The notes under the pieces: model-generated
What the model was told of the DNA's origin: nothing
What the model saw: only the letters and a program-made list of their open reading frames with translations
The model's database searches: none
Translations under genes and position numbers: made by a program
Shown: piece by piece, positions 26,382-35,097 of the stretch
How the letters are laid out: the number at the start of each line of letters is the position of its first letter
Position numbering within the stretch: position 1 is the first letter of the stretch
Origin: Planctomycetaceae bacterium
GTDB taxonomy: Bacteria; Planctomycetota; Planctomycetia; Pirellulales; Pirellulaceae
Direction of reading: 5' to 3'
DNA: 64,000 nucleotides
NCBI GenBank assembly: GCA_020638975.1
Contig: JACKHN010000011.1
Coordinates: forward strand, 124,001 to 188,000

Positions 26382-26987
26382 ATGTCTCTGACGGCCACCA
26401 TACTCTCTGTCATCGCAAAGTTAATGGCGGGCTCGAGCGTGCGCTGGGTGGATTGCCAGCCGGACACGTGTCAGCGAGTCTACTTCGCGAACCACACAAG
26501 CCATCTCGACGCGTTGGTGCTCTGGTCGTCCCTGCCACGCAATATTCGCGCCTTGACACGGGCTGTCGCGGCGAAGGACTACTGGGACAAGTCGTCGTTT
26601 CGACGCTACATCGCCGGTTCGGTAAACGCGCTGTTGATTGATCGCGAGAATATCAAAGTTCACCGCAGTCCCGTTGAACTAATGATTCAGGCAATCGGCA
26701 ACACGCACTCGCTGATCGTGTTCCCTGAAGGCGGTCGGAACGCGACCGACGAGATGGGTGAGTTCAAAAGCGGGCTTTATTATCTAGGGAAGAAGCGACC
26801 TGACCTGGAACTGGTGCCGGTTTACATCGATAATCTGAACCGAGTCCTCCCACGTGGCGAGTTTCTGCCCGTGCCGCTGCTGAGTTGTATTACCATCGGA
26901 CCTCCAATGTGGTTGGAAGCGGGCGAGTCGAAGGCGGAGTTCCTGAAGCGAGCCCGGGAATCCGTCAAGCGGCTGAAGGACATTTAG
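26382..26987 (+). CDS. 1-acyl-sn-glycerol-3-phosphate acyltransferase (PlsC-like)
   Basis: A 201-residue acyltransferase for phosphatidic acid synthesis at the cytoplasmic membrane. HTSHLD (38-43) is the HX4D catalytic motif and FPEGGR (114-119) is the substrate-binding motif. The frame is open upstream to GTG 26286, adding 32 residues rich in polar groups; ATG 26382 gives a hydrophobic N-terminus (MSLTATILSVIAKLMAG) more like the family. Neither start has a clear ribosome-binding site. The CdsA gene follows 21 bp downstream, so the two likely form an operon making CDP-diacylglycerol. Confidence 0.85.
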   Translation: MSLTATILSVIAKLMAGSSVRWVDCQPDTCQRVYFANHTSHLDALVLWSSLPRNIRALTRAVAAKDYWDKSSFRRYIAGSVNALLIDRENIKVHRSPVELMIQAIGNTHSLIVFPEGGRNATDEMGEFKSGLYYLGKKRPDLELVPVYIDNLNRVLPRGEFLPVPLLSCITIGPPMWLEAGESKAEFLKRARESVKRLKDI

Positions 26988-27008
26988 AGAAAGCGTCGGT
27001 AGGTGATC

Positions 27009-28202
27009 ATGATGATCGAGGATCTTCAGTTCGAGCCACTGCTGGGCCTCCTGCAAAGTGCCGGTTGGCTGAATGTACCGACGTATTGGCTGGTTGGCGT
27101 CGTGATCGTTGCATTAATCATCGCGTCGGTCATTGGCCAGACGTTGAAGCGTCAGCCAGAGAGCACCGTCAGTCCGGCACTGCTGCGAACCTTTAACCAA
27201 CGCGTCCGCGCTTGGTGGATGATGTTCGCCATCCTGGCCGCCGGTTTGCTGCTTGGCGATACTGTTACCGTCGTGCTGTTCGGGTTCGTCTCTTTTTGGG
27301 CGCTTCGTGAGTTCATCACCATGACACCCACACGGCGCGGCGATCACCGCACGTTGTTCTGGGTATTCTTTGTCTTCACGCCAATTCAATATGTACTCGT
27401 GGGAATCGGTCGCGGCTTCGTCGATCCACAAACGCCCTCGGCGATTTGGTGGGCGAACACGTTTGGCCTGGCGGGAGTCGATTTGTATGGCTTGTACAGC
27501 ATCATGATCCCGGTGTACGCATCGCTGTACATTCCGGCGCGGATCGCTTTGTCAGGCGACGCGCGGCGTTTCCTGGAGCGTTCGGCAAAGATTCAATTCA
27601 GCTTGCTGATCTGCGTCTATTCGCTCAGCTATGCCCCGGCCCTCGTGCATCTTGATCTGCTAACTTCCAAACCCGCAGTCAACAATTCGTCGATGTCGAC
27701 CGGTGACGTCGTACCACCATCGGCTCCCAACGAGGAAGCGACAGAAGCTGAGCCAGTAAGTTCGGCCACACGGCGCCCCTGGACCGAAGGCGGTCGCGCG
27801 GGGCTGCTCTTCTATTTCGTGTTAATTGTGCAGCTGAGTGATGTCTTTCAATACGCCTGGGGGAAGTTGCTGGGGCACCGCGTGATCGCACCACATATCA
27901 ATGCCAGCCGAACATGGGAAGGCTTTGTCGGTGGTGCGCTGACCACGGCGATCGTGGGAGCCTTGCTGTGGTGGGTCACGCCCTTTCGTATCTGGGAGGC
28001 GGCTTGTATGTCGTTTGTCACGGCTGTTATGGGGTCGGCGGGCGGGATGACGATGTCCGCGATCAAGCGTGATCGAGGCGTGACAGATACGGGCACGTTG
28101 GTGCAGGGCCACGCAGGCGTCTTGGATCGAATTGATTCGATCTGCTTCGCGGCACCGGTGTTCTACCATCTGACACGGTATTTCTTTTCAGACTTTGCTT
28201 AG
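27009..28202 (+). CDS. cdsA: Phosphatidate cytidylyltransferase
   Basis: A 397-residue multi-pass membrane enzyme that makes CDP-diacylglycerol from phosphatidate and CTP. The C-terminal signature is well kept: SRTWEGFVGG, then IKRDRGVTDTG and GHAGVLDRIDS, which holds the metal-binding acidic residues. About nine hydrophobic helices are visible. A non-hydrophobic insert of roughly 40 residues (about 223-262, rich in Ser, Pro and Glu) separates two helices in the middle. GTG 27003, ATG 27009 and ATG 27012 are possible starts; AGGT lies just before. It is longer than most CdsA proteins and probably belongs to the large planctomycete form. The product feeds PgsA, encoded at 59116. Confidence 0.92.
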   Translation: MMIEDLQFEPLLGLLQSAGWLNVPTYWLVGVVIVALIIASVIGQTLKRQPESTVSPALLRTFNQRVRAWWMMFAILAAGLLLGDTVTVVLFGFVSFWALREFITMTPTRRGDHRTLFWVFFVFTPIQYVLVGIGRGFVDPQTPSAIWWANTFGLAGVDLYGLYSIMIPVYASLYIPARIALSGDARRFLERSAKIQFSLLICVYSLSYAPALVHLDLLTSKPAVNNSSMSTGDVVPPSAPNEEATEAEPVSSATRRPWTEGGRAGLLFYFVLIVQLSDVFQYAWGKLLGHRVIAPHINASRTWEGFVGGALTTAIVGALLWWVTPFRIWEAACMSFVTAVMGSAGGMTMSAIKRDRGVTDTGTLVQGHAGVLDRIDSICFAAPVFYHLTRYFFSDFA

Positions 28203-28299
28203 TCGCGACGGCGACGACGACGTGTTAGAATCCGTCCAAAGATTCGTCGTGTCTCGCCCACTTGCTCCGCCCTCGAATTCCCACCCCAAGGAGTCTGCG

Positions 28300-29274
28300 A
28301 TGTTCCGTTCGCTGTCGACCGGTTTGATTCTGTTGTTCTTGACGAGTTTCGTATCTGCCGAGGAAGCGAAGCAGATTCGCATCGGCATCATTGGCCTTGA
28401 TACATCGCACTGCATCGCGTTTACCAAAATCCTGAATGCGGAGAATCCTGCCCCTGAGTTAGCCAACTGCCCGGTCGTCGCGGTTTATCCGAAAGGAAGC
28501 CCGGATATCGAATCGAGCGTGTCTCGCGTGCCCGGTTATACGAAAGAGATTCAGGCCTTGGGTGTTGAAGTCGTCGATTCGATTGAAGAACTCGTGAGCC
28601 GAGTCGATGCGGTCCTGCTGGAAACGAACGACGGACGCCCGCATCTGGAGCAACTCCGCCCGGTCCTTAAAGCCGGCAAGCCTGTCTTCATTGACAAGCC
28701 GATTGCCGGATCACTAGCGGACGCGATCACGATTTTTCGAGAGGCGGAGGAGGCTGGCGTTTCGCTCTTCTCTTCCTCCTCACTGCGTTTCGGCACCAAG
28801 TCGCAGGAGGCCCGCAATGGCGCACTAGGAAAGATCACTCGGTGCGAGACACACAGCCCAGCCAGTATCGAGAAGACGCATCCCGATTTGTTTTGGTACG
28901 GTATTCACGGTGTCGAATCGTTGTTTACGGTGATGGGAACTGGCTGCAAGTCGGTACAGAGGACTCTGGAAGATGGACAGATCGTCGTCACCGGCAAGTG
29001 GGAAGGCGATCGAATCGGCATCTTTCGGGAAGGCAAAGGCTACGGCGGCAAGGCGGTCGGCGAGTCGGGAGAGGGTGAGGTCGGATCGTATGATGGATAT
29101 CAACCGCTGGTCGTCGAAATCATTAAGTTCTTCCGAACTGGCAAGCCGCCGGTCAGTGCTGACGAAACGCTTGAGATCTATGCGTTCATGGAAGCGGCTG
29201 ACGAGAGCAAGCGACAAGGTGGTGCTGAGGTCACGCTGGAGAGTGTGATGGAGAAGGCAGGTCGTTCGCGTTAG
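28300..29274 (+). CDS. Secreted Gfo/Idh/MocA-family oxidoreductase
   Basis: A 324-residue Rossmann-fold protein with a Sec signal peptide (FRSLSTGLILLFLTSFVSAEE). The NAD(P)-binding start is IRIGIIGLDTSH, a relaxed form lacking the full GxGxxG, and the family lysine lies in AGKPVFIDKP. ATG 28300 is preceded at six bases by AAGGAG, which fixes the start; an open extension begins inside cdsA. Exported members are common in planctomycetes and are thought to act on sugars outside the cytoplasm with a tightly bound cofactor. The loss of a glycine in the dinucleotide loop means the redox activity is uncertain. Confidence 0.85.
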   Translation: MFRSLSTGLILLFLTSFVSAEEAKQIRIGIIGLDTSHCIAFTKILNAENPAPELANCPVVAVYPKGSPDIESSVSRVPGYTKEIQALGVEVVDSIEELVSRVDAVLLETNDGRPHLEQLRPVLKAGKPVFIDKPIAGSLADAITIFREAEEAGVSLFSSSSLRFGTKSQEARNGALGKITRCETHSPASIEKTHPDLFWYGIHGVESLFTVMGTGCKSVQRTLEDGQIVVTGKWEGDRIGIFREGKGYGGKAVGESGEGEVGSYDGYQPLVVEIIKFFRTGKPPVSADETLEIYAFMEAADESKRQGGAEVTLESVMEKAGRSR

Positions 29275-29303
29275 CCGAACGGTGGCAGGAAATACAACGT
29301 TCG

Positions 29304-29338
29304 CACGGGGCACGATTCGCTACGAACCGTGCCCTGTG
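29304..29338 (+). terminator. Candidate hairpin terminator after the oxidoreductase gene
   Basis: Arms 29304-29314 and 29328-29338 (CACGGGGCACG) pair in 10 of 11 positions around a 13-base loop, starting 30 bases after the stop codon. No T-run follows, so it may be only an RNA-stabilising stem. Confidence 0.35.
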
Positions 29339-29472
29339 TCTTGCTAGCACTCACTGGGAATGTCGCATTCTATTGCACCCAGATCGCATTCACTGTATCC
29401 AGCGTTGCTCCGTAGCCGATTTCAACAATTAGACCTCACCCAGCAGGTCTAGATCGGGACGCAGGTTTTTTT

Positions 29473-29612
29473 AATTTGTTGAAGTAGCACAAGTTGTACG
29501 ACGGGCCTCCGAGCCCGTCGAATAACGACTTAGATAAATCGACGGACTCGGAGGCCCGTCGTACAAACTTGGCGTCCGCTCGTACAAACCTCTCAGTTTG
29601 AAAAACTGAAAC
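29473..29612 (-). repeat. Dispersed palindromic element, copy A (inverted relative to copy B)
   Basis: Core arms 29494-29521 and 29539-29566 form a long stem (arm reads GTACGACGGGCCTCCGAGCC). The spacer (29522-29538), the outer flank with AATTTGTTGAAG...CACAAG, and the flank with CTCAGTTTGAAAAACTGAAA all recur, reverse-complemented, in copy B at 41387-41504. The shared length of about 120 bp goes well beyond the stem, so this is a genuine repeat element. Copy A has about 20 extra bases near 29568-29588, partly a duplication of CGTACAAAC. No coding capacity. Confidence 0.85.
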
Positions 29613-29664
29613 GCCTTAGATTGGGACGCCGCGAGATTGGCACCATACATCGGTATCAATTAAG

Positions 29665-29853
29665 ATGCACAAGACAATGCTAATCGGGTACGTACTGCTG
29701 CTGTCGACCGTCTCGGGATGTAAGGTATCCGACGCACTTTTTGCCGTATTCAGCAAGGGGTACACGGAAGGTGGCTACTCCGAGGCCGACAAAAAGTACC
29801 ACTATGACCGGCAGATAGAAGGCTCGCAGCATTACAATCCGTTCAGTCCGTAA
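29665..29853 (+). CDS. Small lipoprotein of unknown function
   Basis: A 62-residue protein with a lipoprotein signal: a hydrophobic stretch (5-15) and the lipobox VSGC with Cys19. The mature part of about 43 residues is polar and tyrosine-rich, ending SQHYNPFSP. It sits in a gap next to a dispersed repeat, with no co-directional neighbour close by. The clean lipobox supports it as a real gene, but I recognise no family. Confidence 0.6.
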   Translation: MHKTMLIGYVLLLSTVSGCKVSDALFAVFSKGYTEGGYSEADKKYHYDRQIEGSQHYNPFSP

Positions 29854-29898
29854 TTCCGCCCTGCGAGTGGTCGGACTCGTGGTCGCGACTCGGAAATA

Positions 29899-31380
29899 CT
29901 ACGGTCGGCGAGCAGCGTCGACTTCGGCGACGGCTTCCGCCGTGCGGCGGTTGATTTCGCGGGTGAGTTCTTCGCTGATCGTGCGAAGTTCTTCGCTCAA
30001 CTGAAAGTTTGTGCGATACAAACGGCTCAACTCCGCTTTTGTGTCGTTATACGCGAGTTGAAGTTTGCCTAAATACGCTGTGACTTGATCTCGCTCGTAG
30101 ACGAACTTATCCAAATCTTGTTGCAGCTTTCCCTTTTCTTCGGTGCGGTACGCGATCAGCGTTTCCGTACGACCGTTGGTCGAGGTTTGCTCCGCAATAT
30201 TGCGATCCAGCCGTTCGATGTTCTGGCGAATCTGGACCATTTGCAAATGCATCGAGCGAAACTGGTATTCGTAGTCATTTAACGACCGAACGTAGATCGG
30301 CTCGACTCGCTCACAAACACCGCGGCTGATCAAATCGTCCGCATCACTCTGCGGAAAGACGCCGATGGCACCTTTCTTGAACTTGGCGACATCGCCTCGT
30401 TGCAGAAGCGGAATTTCGGAACGACCGCGATCGAACCAGTCCTGACTGCCTTCGACACCGCCTAGCGTTGCGTCGCTATCGACGATTTCAGAGTGGTCGG
30501 AGGTGAATCGTACTTTAACCCACGTCTTCTCAGGTGGATCAGTCGGCTCTGCTCGTTTCCCGTCACGCAGATAAGAGGGCAGGACTCCCGGTGGGAGCAG
30601 CTTGCCAAGGAAATCGGGGTCCATTTTGCCAAAGATCGGCGAGACATTGGCGTCTTCATTCAAATTCGAGATGGCATCGGGATCGGTTGCAAAGAAGTTA
30701 TGGCCGTCGATCGGCATAGTTTCAAACAGCGTCCAAGATTGGCCACCGGCTTGCAGTCGCTGGCGTTGTTGATTGTCGAGCGGCAAAGTGGGGCGTACTG
30801 TCACCGAAGTATTCGTGACCGAGACCGCTGTGAATTCGCCGAGGTAAAACTGTGGGATCTTTGTGCCGGGCGGAAGGCCGACTTCGGGCGGTGCTTCGGC
30901 TTCCGTGAATGCGTACAACACCATCTTATCTTCGATTTGGTTGTCGACTGCGGCGGGGTCGGCAGCACCTTGCGGCACCGTGCTTACGGTGACCGATCCG
31001 TCCCCAGCAGGAGGACCTTGTGGGTTGCACCCGCGCCAGACTCGCCCGCGATCAAACACCATCCGAGCGAATTTTGCGTTCTGAGTGCGAATCGAGGCCA
31101 CGGTTTGCACGACCTCGGCTCGATCTCCATACATGAGCATATCGAACTCGGCTTGCGCCTTTTCCGCGTTCAATCGGTTCTTTAACTCGATGGCGCGCCA
31201 AGCGGCGTGCGTCTTGTACGACATCGTCGCATAGCACATGAACGCGATCGATGCTCCGAACACGAAAAACGTGCACACGACATGGAACCAACGCCATGTC
31301 TTCGTGAACATGTACGTTAGGAACAGGAAGAAGAGAACCAGTAAGGCACCGAGGGCCTGATAGATGACCGGGTTGTCCAT
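29899..31380 (-). CDS. Membrane protein with C-terminal coiled coil, unknown function
   Basis: A 493-residue protein that I do not recognise by name. Two N-terminal transmembrane helices (about 7-24 and 34-52) are followed by a short helix, then a beta-rich middle region (about 85-335) that includes GCNPQGPPAGDG and repeats of an outer-surface style. The last 150 residues (about 340-485) are heptad-like coiled coil (MVQIRQNIERLDRNI, LQLAYNDTKAELSRLYRTN), ending in EINRRTAEAVAEVDAARRP. It diverges from the TolC-like gene across about 495 bp. The architecture suggests a membrane-tethered scaffold or tether in the periplasm. Confidence 0.75.
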   Translation of the reverse strand: MDNPVIYQALGALLVLFFLFLTYMFTKTWRWFHVVCTFFVFGASIAFMCYATMSYKTHAAWRAIELKNRLNAEKAQAEFDMLMYGDRAEVVQTVASIRTQNAKFARMVFDRGRVWRGCNPQGPPAGDGSVTVSTVPQGAADPAAVDNQIEDKMVLYAFTEAEAPPEVGLPPGTKIPQFYLGEFTAVSVTNTSVTVRPTLPLDNQQRQRLQAGGQSWTLFETMPIDGHNFFATDPDAISNLNEDANVSPIFGKMDPDFLGKLLPPGVLPSYLRDGKRAEPTDPPEKTWVKVRFTSDHSEIVDSDATLGGVEGSQDWFDRGRSEIPLLQRGDVAKFKKGAIGVFPQSDADDLISRGVCERVEPIYVRSLNDYEYQFRSMHLQMVQIRQNIERLDRNIAEQTSTNGRTETLIAYRTEEKGKLQQDLDKFVYERDQVTAYLGKLQLAYNDTKAELSRLYRTNFQLSEELRTISEELTREINRRTAEAVAEVDAARRP

Positions 31381-31875
31381 GAATCAAATCAGCCGCTTCG
31401 TGTAAGTGGAGCGATCGGTTCGGTGCTTCGCGTCAATTCGTGCCACGCCGGAGTTCGGCCTGCTGACGTTCCCGCCTGCTTTGCCGCAGCTACCTAGTGA
31501 ATCATCCATCATAAACACAGGTGATGCGGAGTTCCAAAAGTATGGCTCATCAATCGCTAAAAATGTTCGAAAGTGGACTGATGATAAGTATTTACAGTTC
31601 TTAAGCCGCACCGGCAGGATACCGTTCGATAATAAGCTGGGAAATCTGGGGTGTCAACCTAAACTCCCCCATCGGCACAGCGCAACCCGACTGAGGGAAC
31701 GATGTTGCAAATTCCCGCCTGATACGACCGTCACATCGAGCATAATCGCTCAAGTCGTTACAGCTTATTCCCCGAGATTAATGAGAGAGGACGTTCCAGC
31801 GTCCGACAGGGGAAGGTCTGAGCCCGTAACTCGACCTGCCACGCCTGTTCGAGCTGGAGCGGCGGGGGATCATTG
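31381..31875. other. Intergenic region upstream of the efflux operon
   Basis: 495 bases between divergent genes, presumably holding promoters both ways. A 156-codon frame (31406-31876) runs through it but lacks domain signals, contains scattered cysteines and arginines, and overlaps the TolC-like start, so I do not call it. I see no clear promoter consensus or palindrome. Confidence 0.45.
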
Positions 31876-34845
31876 ATGCTACGACTATCGCGCCCGGGCC
31901 GAATTGGCTGTGTGGCTTTGCTGATTTCCGGTGTTTTGCTTGACGCAGGATGCCATCGTGCGCATTACCGCGAGCAGGCAGACGCAGACGCGTATGCCAT
32001 CGTTCACGAAAAGTCGATGCATCCCCATTGGGAGTTGCCGCGGCAGACCATCGAAATCGACCCTCGTTCGCGGATGTTCGACCCGTTCGACCGGGATCGA
32101 CCGCCGATGCCGCCTGACGATCCGACGGCGCATCAACTTATGCATTACGTGGATCACAAGAAGGGTTACCCGCGTTGGCATGCCAACGGGGATGTCGACA
32201 CGGTCCAGAATCCCGACTGGATGGCGTACTTGCCAGTGGACGAGAACGGCGTATTGAACATCACGGCAGAACAGGCCTATCAGCTGGCGCTGATTCATTC
32301 GCGCGACTATCAGCAGCAGTTCGAGACACTCTACCTTTCGGCTCTCGACGTAAGCGCTGAGCGTTTTCGATTCGATACGCAGTTTTTTGGTGGTTATCAA
32401 ACGACGGGAGCGATCACACCCAGTGGCAATGACTTGACGGCCAGCACCTACTCGACCCAGATTGGGCGGAGCGGGCTTCCGGCAGGCGGACTTGCCGTCG
32501 GAACGCTGGGGCAAGCCGGTGGGCGGGGCTCGAACCAGCTACTTGCTCGCCGCAGCTTTTCAACGGGTGCCGACTTGGCCGTCGGGCTCGCCAACTCGTT
32601 GGTTTGGACCTTTGACGGGACCAATACCTTCACGCCAACAACGCTCTTGAACGTCGGCTTCATTCAGCCGTTACTTCGACGTGCAGGCCGCGATCGGATT
32701 ATGGAGCAGTTAACGCTGTCCGAACGAACGGTCTTGTCGAACGTACGGCAGATGGAACGATACCGCAGTGCCTTTTATGTCTCGACCATGACGGGACGCG
32801 ACCCAGGTAATGGGGCATCGCGACGTGGTGGTGTGTTTGGATCTGGCTTGGAAGGGTTCACCGGCGTCGGTGGGGGTTTCGGTGGTCTGGGAGGAGGCGG
32901 AGGTAGCGGTGGCACGGGGGGAATCATCGGCGGTACCGGCGCTGCTGCAGCGGGCGGGTACTACGGGCTCTTGCAAACCCAACAAGATATCCGGAACCAA
33001 CAAGTTACCATCGCCGGCCTGAGGAGCAACTTGGCGCAGCTACGCGAGTCGTTGCGCGAAAATCTGACCAAGATCCCCGATGATCCCGAGACGATTATTC
33101 GAGAACGGCTTCAGATCGCCCAGGCACGACAAGCGCTGTTGAATGCCGAAAGCCGTCTGTTGAATAGTTTGGCGAGCTATCAATCTACGCTCGATAACTT
33201 CAAACGGACGCTCGGCCTTCCGCCAGAGCTGTGTGTAAACATCCAAGACGATATGTTCGCCCAGTTCAATCTCATCTCGCCTGAGACGATCAACTCGCAA
33301 GCCGAAGTGGCCGAGCTGCGTGCGGACATCGGCCTCCTCAACGAGCAGATCCTCGAACTGTTGCACCCTGCCGGAGATGGCACCGAACCCGCTCAGGTCG
33401 TGTGGAGCGATCAGCTTGCAGATCGACTCCGTATGCAGCGAGCGATGATCGATCGCATCCGCAAGATCTACCACGGCGTAGCCGCCAGCACGCTGCCACA
33501 AACTCGCAAGGACATTGAACAACTCGTCGCATCACTCGGCGATCGTAAGAACGACTTGTTGTCAATTAAAACGAAGTATACCGACGAGTTTGTCAGCTTC
33601 GAACGCTATGGCGGCCTTGATCCTTGCCAGGTGAGCTTGCTTACCAGAATCGACGCATCCGTCTATGACGTGGAAGCCCTGGAGGCGGTGCCAGCGAAAT
33701 TGAATGAAGATCTCGGTCGACTTGAGGTCCAGTTCGGTTCCTACGACGAGCCGCTCGCCGAGATCCAGCAAATCATCGAACACCTTCTCGATTCTGAAAC
33801 GAAGCCAAGCGGCGCGGAGCTGGCGGAATTGCTGGAGCAACGAGTCATCTTCGCCACGCCCAGTTTGCTCTCGGAGTTATCTGAAGACATCTTGGACGTG
33901 TCGCTTGTGCAAGCCCGCGCCAGAACACATACGGTGCGCGTCCCACCCGTCGATTTGAAGTGGGACATGGCCGTCGAACTCGCGCGTCGCTATCGCCGCG
34001 ACTGGATGAATGCAAGAACGTCGCTTGTCGATGCCTGGCGGCTGATCGAGTTTAACGCGGACAATTTGGAGGGCGTACTGGATCTGGAAGTAAACGGCAC
34101 GCTGCGAAGTGACCAGAGCGACCAACTGCAAATGGCATTGCGCTTCGATGCTCCGATCACCCGTTTGACGGAACGCAACACGTATCGCCAGTCATTGATC
34201 GAGTATCAACAGGCCAAGCGAAACTACTACGCTTATGTCGACGGCGTGACGCAAAGCTTGCGGAATACGTTGCGGACCATCGATCTGAACCGCGTCAACT
34301 TCGAGGAGCGTCGCGTCGCGGTATTGTCAGCCATCGATCAAGTTGTGTTGAACGATCAGATTCAGAAGCTTCGAGAAGAACGCGGGCAAGAAGCGGGAGT
34401 CACGGCAGCTCGCGACGTGGTCTCGGCCTTGGCCGACCTCCAGACTGCCCAAACGGACTTTTTGAACGTGTGGGTCAACTACGAAGTCCAGCGATTAAAC
34501 CTCGACCTCGATTTGGGGACGATGAACCTCGACTTTGAAGGCAACTGGATCGATCCAGGTCCGATCGGCGGTGCCTACGGATATCCTGCGCCGATTGGTT
34601 TCGAGGAAGGCGAGTCGGGCTACAGCTTCGAATTGCACGCAGAAGAACCGGAGCTGTTGCCATTCCCTCAAGAGCAGTCAGGCTCGGAACTTCCCACTCC
34701 GATGCCCGAGAATAATGAAGCACGATCGTCATCTCGTCGCACTCATGGACCAGCACCACCGCCGATTGACCCGCGTTCTCCAATCCTTCCTGCCAGCTAC
34801 GACGCGACACCCGCAGCCATGAAAAGATTGCCCAGCGTGGATTAA
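31876..34845 (+). CDS. TolC-like outer membrane efflux lipoprotein
   Basis: A 989-residue outer membrane efflux protein, about twice the usual length. A lipobox (LLDAGC, C26) marks it as a lipoprotein. The N-terminal third has an alpha-helical/beta pattern (ITAEQAYQLALIHSRDYQQQ, typical OEP start). A glycine-rich insert at about 313-358 follows, then long coiled helices (about 365-480, IAQARQALLNAESRLLNSLA). The C-terminal OEP repeat is at about 690-890 (WDMAVELARRYRRDWMNART, RQSLIEYQQAKRNYYAYVDG). It ends in a proline-rich tail. ATG 31876 was chosen over the in-frame TTG at 31873. The HlyD-like, ATPase and permease genes follow, so it is the outer duct of that efflux system. Confidence 0.88.
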   Translation: MLRLSRPGRIGCVALLISGVLLDAGCHRAHYREQADADAYAIVHEKSMHPHWELPRQTIEIDPRSRMFDPFDRDRPPMPPDDPTAHQLMHYVDHKKGYPRWHANGDVDTVQNPDWMAYLPVDENGVLNITAEQAYQLALIHSRDYQQQFETLYLSALDVSAERFRFDTQFFGGYQTTGAITPSGNDLTASTYSTQIGRSGLPAGGLAVGTLGQAGGRGSNQLLARRSFSTGADLAVGLANSLVWTFDGTNTFTPTTLLNVGFIQPLLRRAGRDRIMEQLTLSERTVLSNVRQMERYRSAFYVSTMTGRDPGNGASRRGGVFGSGLEGFTGVGGGFGGLGGGGGSGGTGGIIGGTGAAAAGGYYGLLQTQQDIRNQQVTIAGLRSNLAQLRESLRENLTKIPDDPETIIRERLQIAQARQALLNAESRLLNSLASYQSTLDNFKRTLGLPPELCVNIQDDMFAQFNLISPETINSQAEVAELRADIGLLNEQILELLHPAGDGTEPAQVVWSDQLADRLRMQRAMIDRIRKIYHGVAASTLPQTRKDIEQLVASLGDRKNDLLSIKTKYTDEFVSFERYGGLDPCQVSLLTRIDASVYDVEALEAVPAKLNEDLGRLEVQFGSYDEPLAEIQQIIEHLLDSETKPSGAELAELLEQRVIFATPSLLSELSEDILDVSLVQARARTHTVRVPPVDLKWDMAVELARRYRRDWMNARTSLVDAWRLIEFNADNLEGVLDLEVNGTLRSDQSDQLQMALRFDAPITRLTERNTYRQSLIEYQQAKRNYYAYVDGVTQSLRNTLRTIDLNRVNFEERRVAVLSAIDQVVLNDQIQKLREERGQEAGVTAARDVVSALADLQTAQTDFLNVWVNYEVQRLNLDLDLGTMNLDFEGNWIDPGPIGGAYGYPAPIGFEEGESGYSFELHAEEPELLPFPQEQSGSELPTPMPENNEARSSSRRTHGPAPPPIDPRSPILPASYDATPAAMKRLPSVD

Positions 34846-35097
34846 CCACGATAATTATCGAAACGATCGCGAAGCCCCAGGGTTGAGGTAAGTTGTGGTC
34901 CGCTGCCTCGCGCTCCTTTGGGCCAATCTGCCGACGACCGCACCAGAAGCAGTCCGATTATAAATAAAACTTGCTCCCGGCGTCCGTAACTGGTGACAAG
35001 GTGGTTCGCGGGCAATTAGAATAGCTAGTCGATCTCACGCCTGGGCTCCGGCCCAACAACGGAACTCCTTCGAGTTCTCACTCAAAAGGATTCAGTC

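Noticed and set aside
30493..31185. 230-codon plus frame
   Set aside because: Antisense to the 493-residue membrane coiled-coil protein, whose helices and heptads are coherent.
31406..31876. 156-codon frame upstream of the TolC-like gene
   Set aside because: No domain, odd composition, and it overlaps the next start codon.
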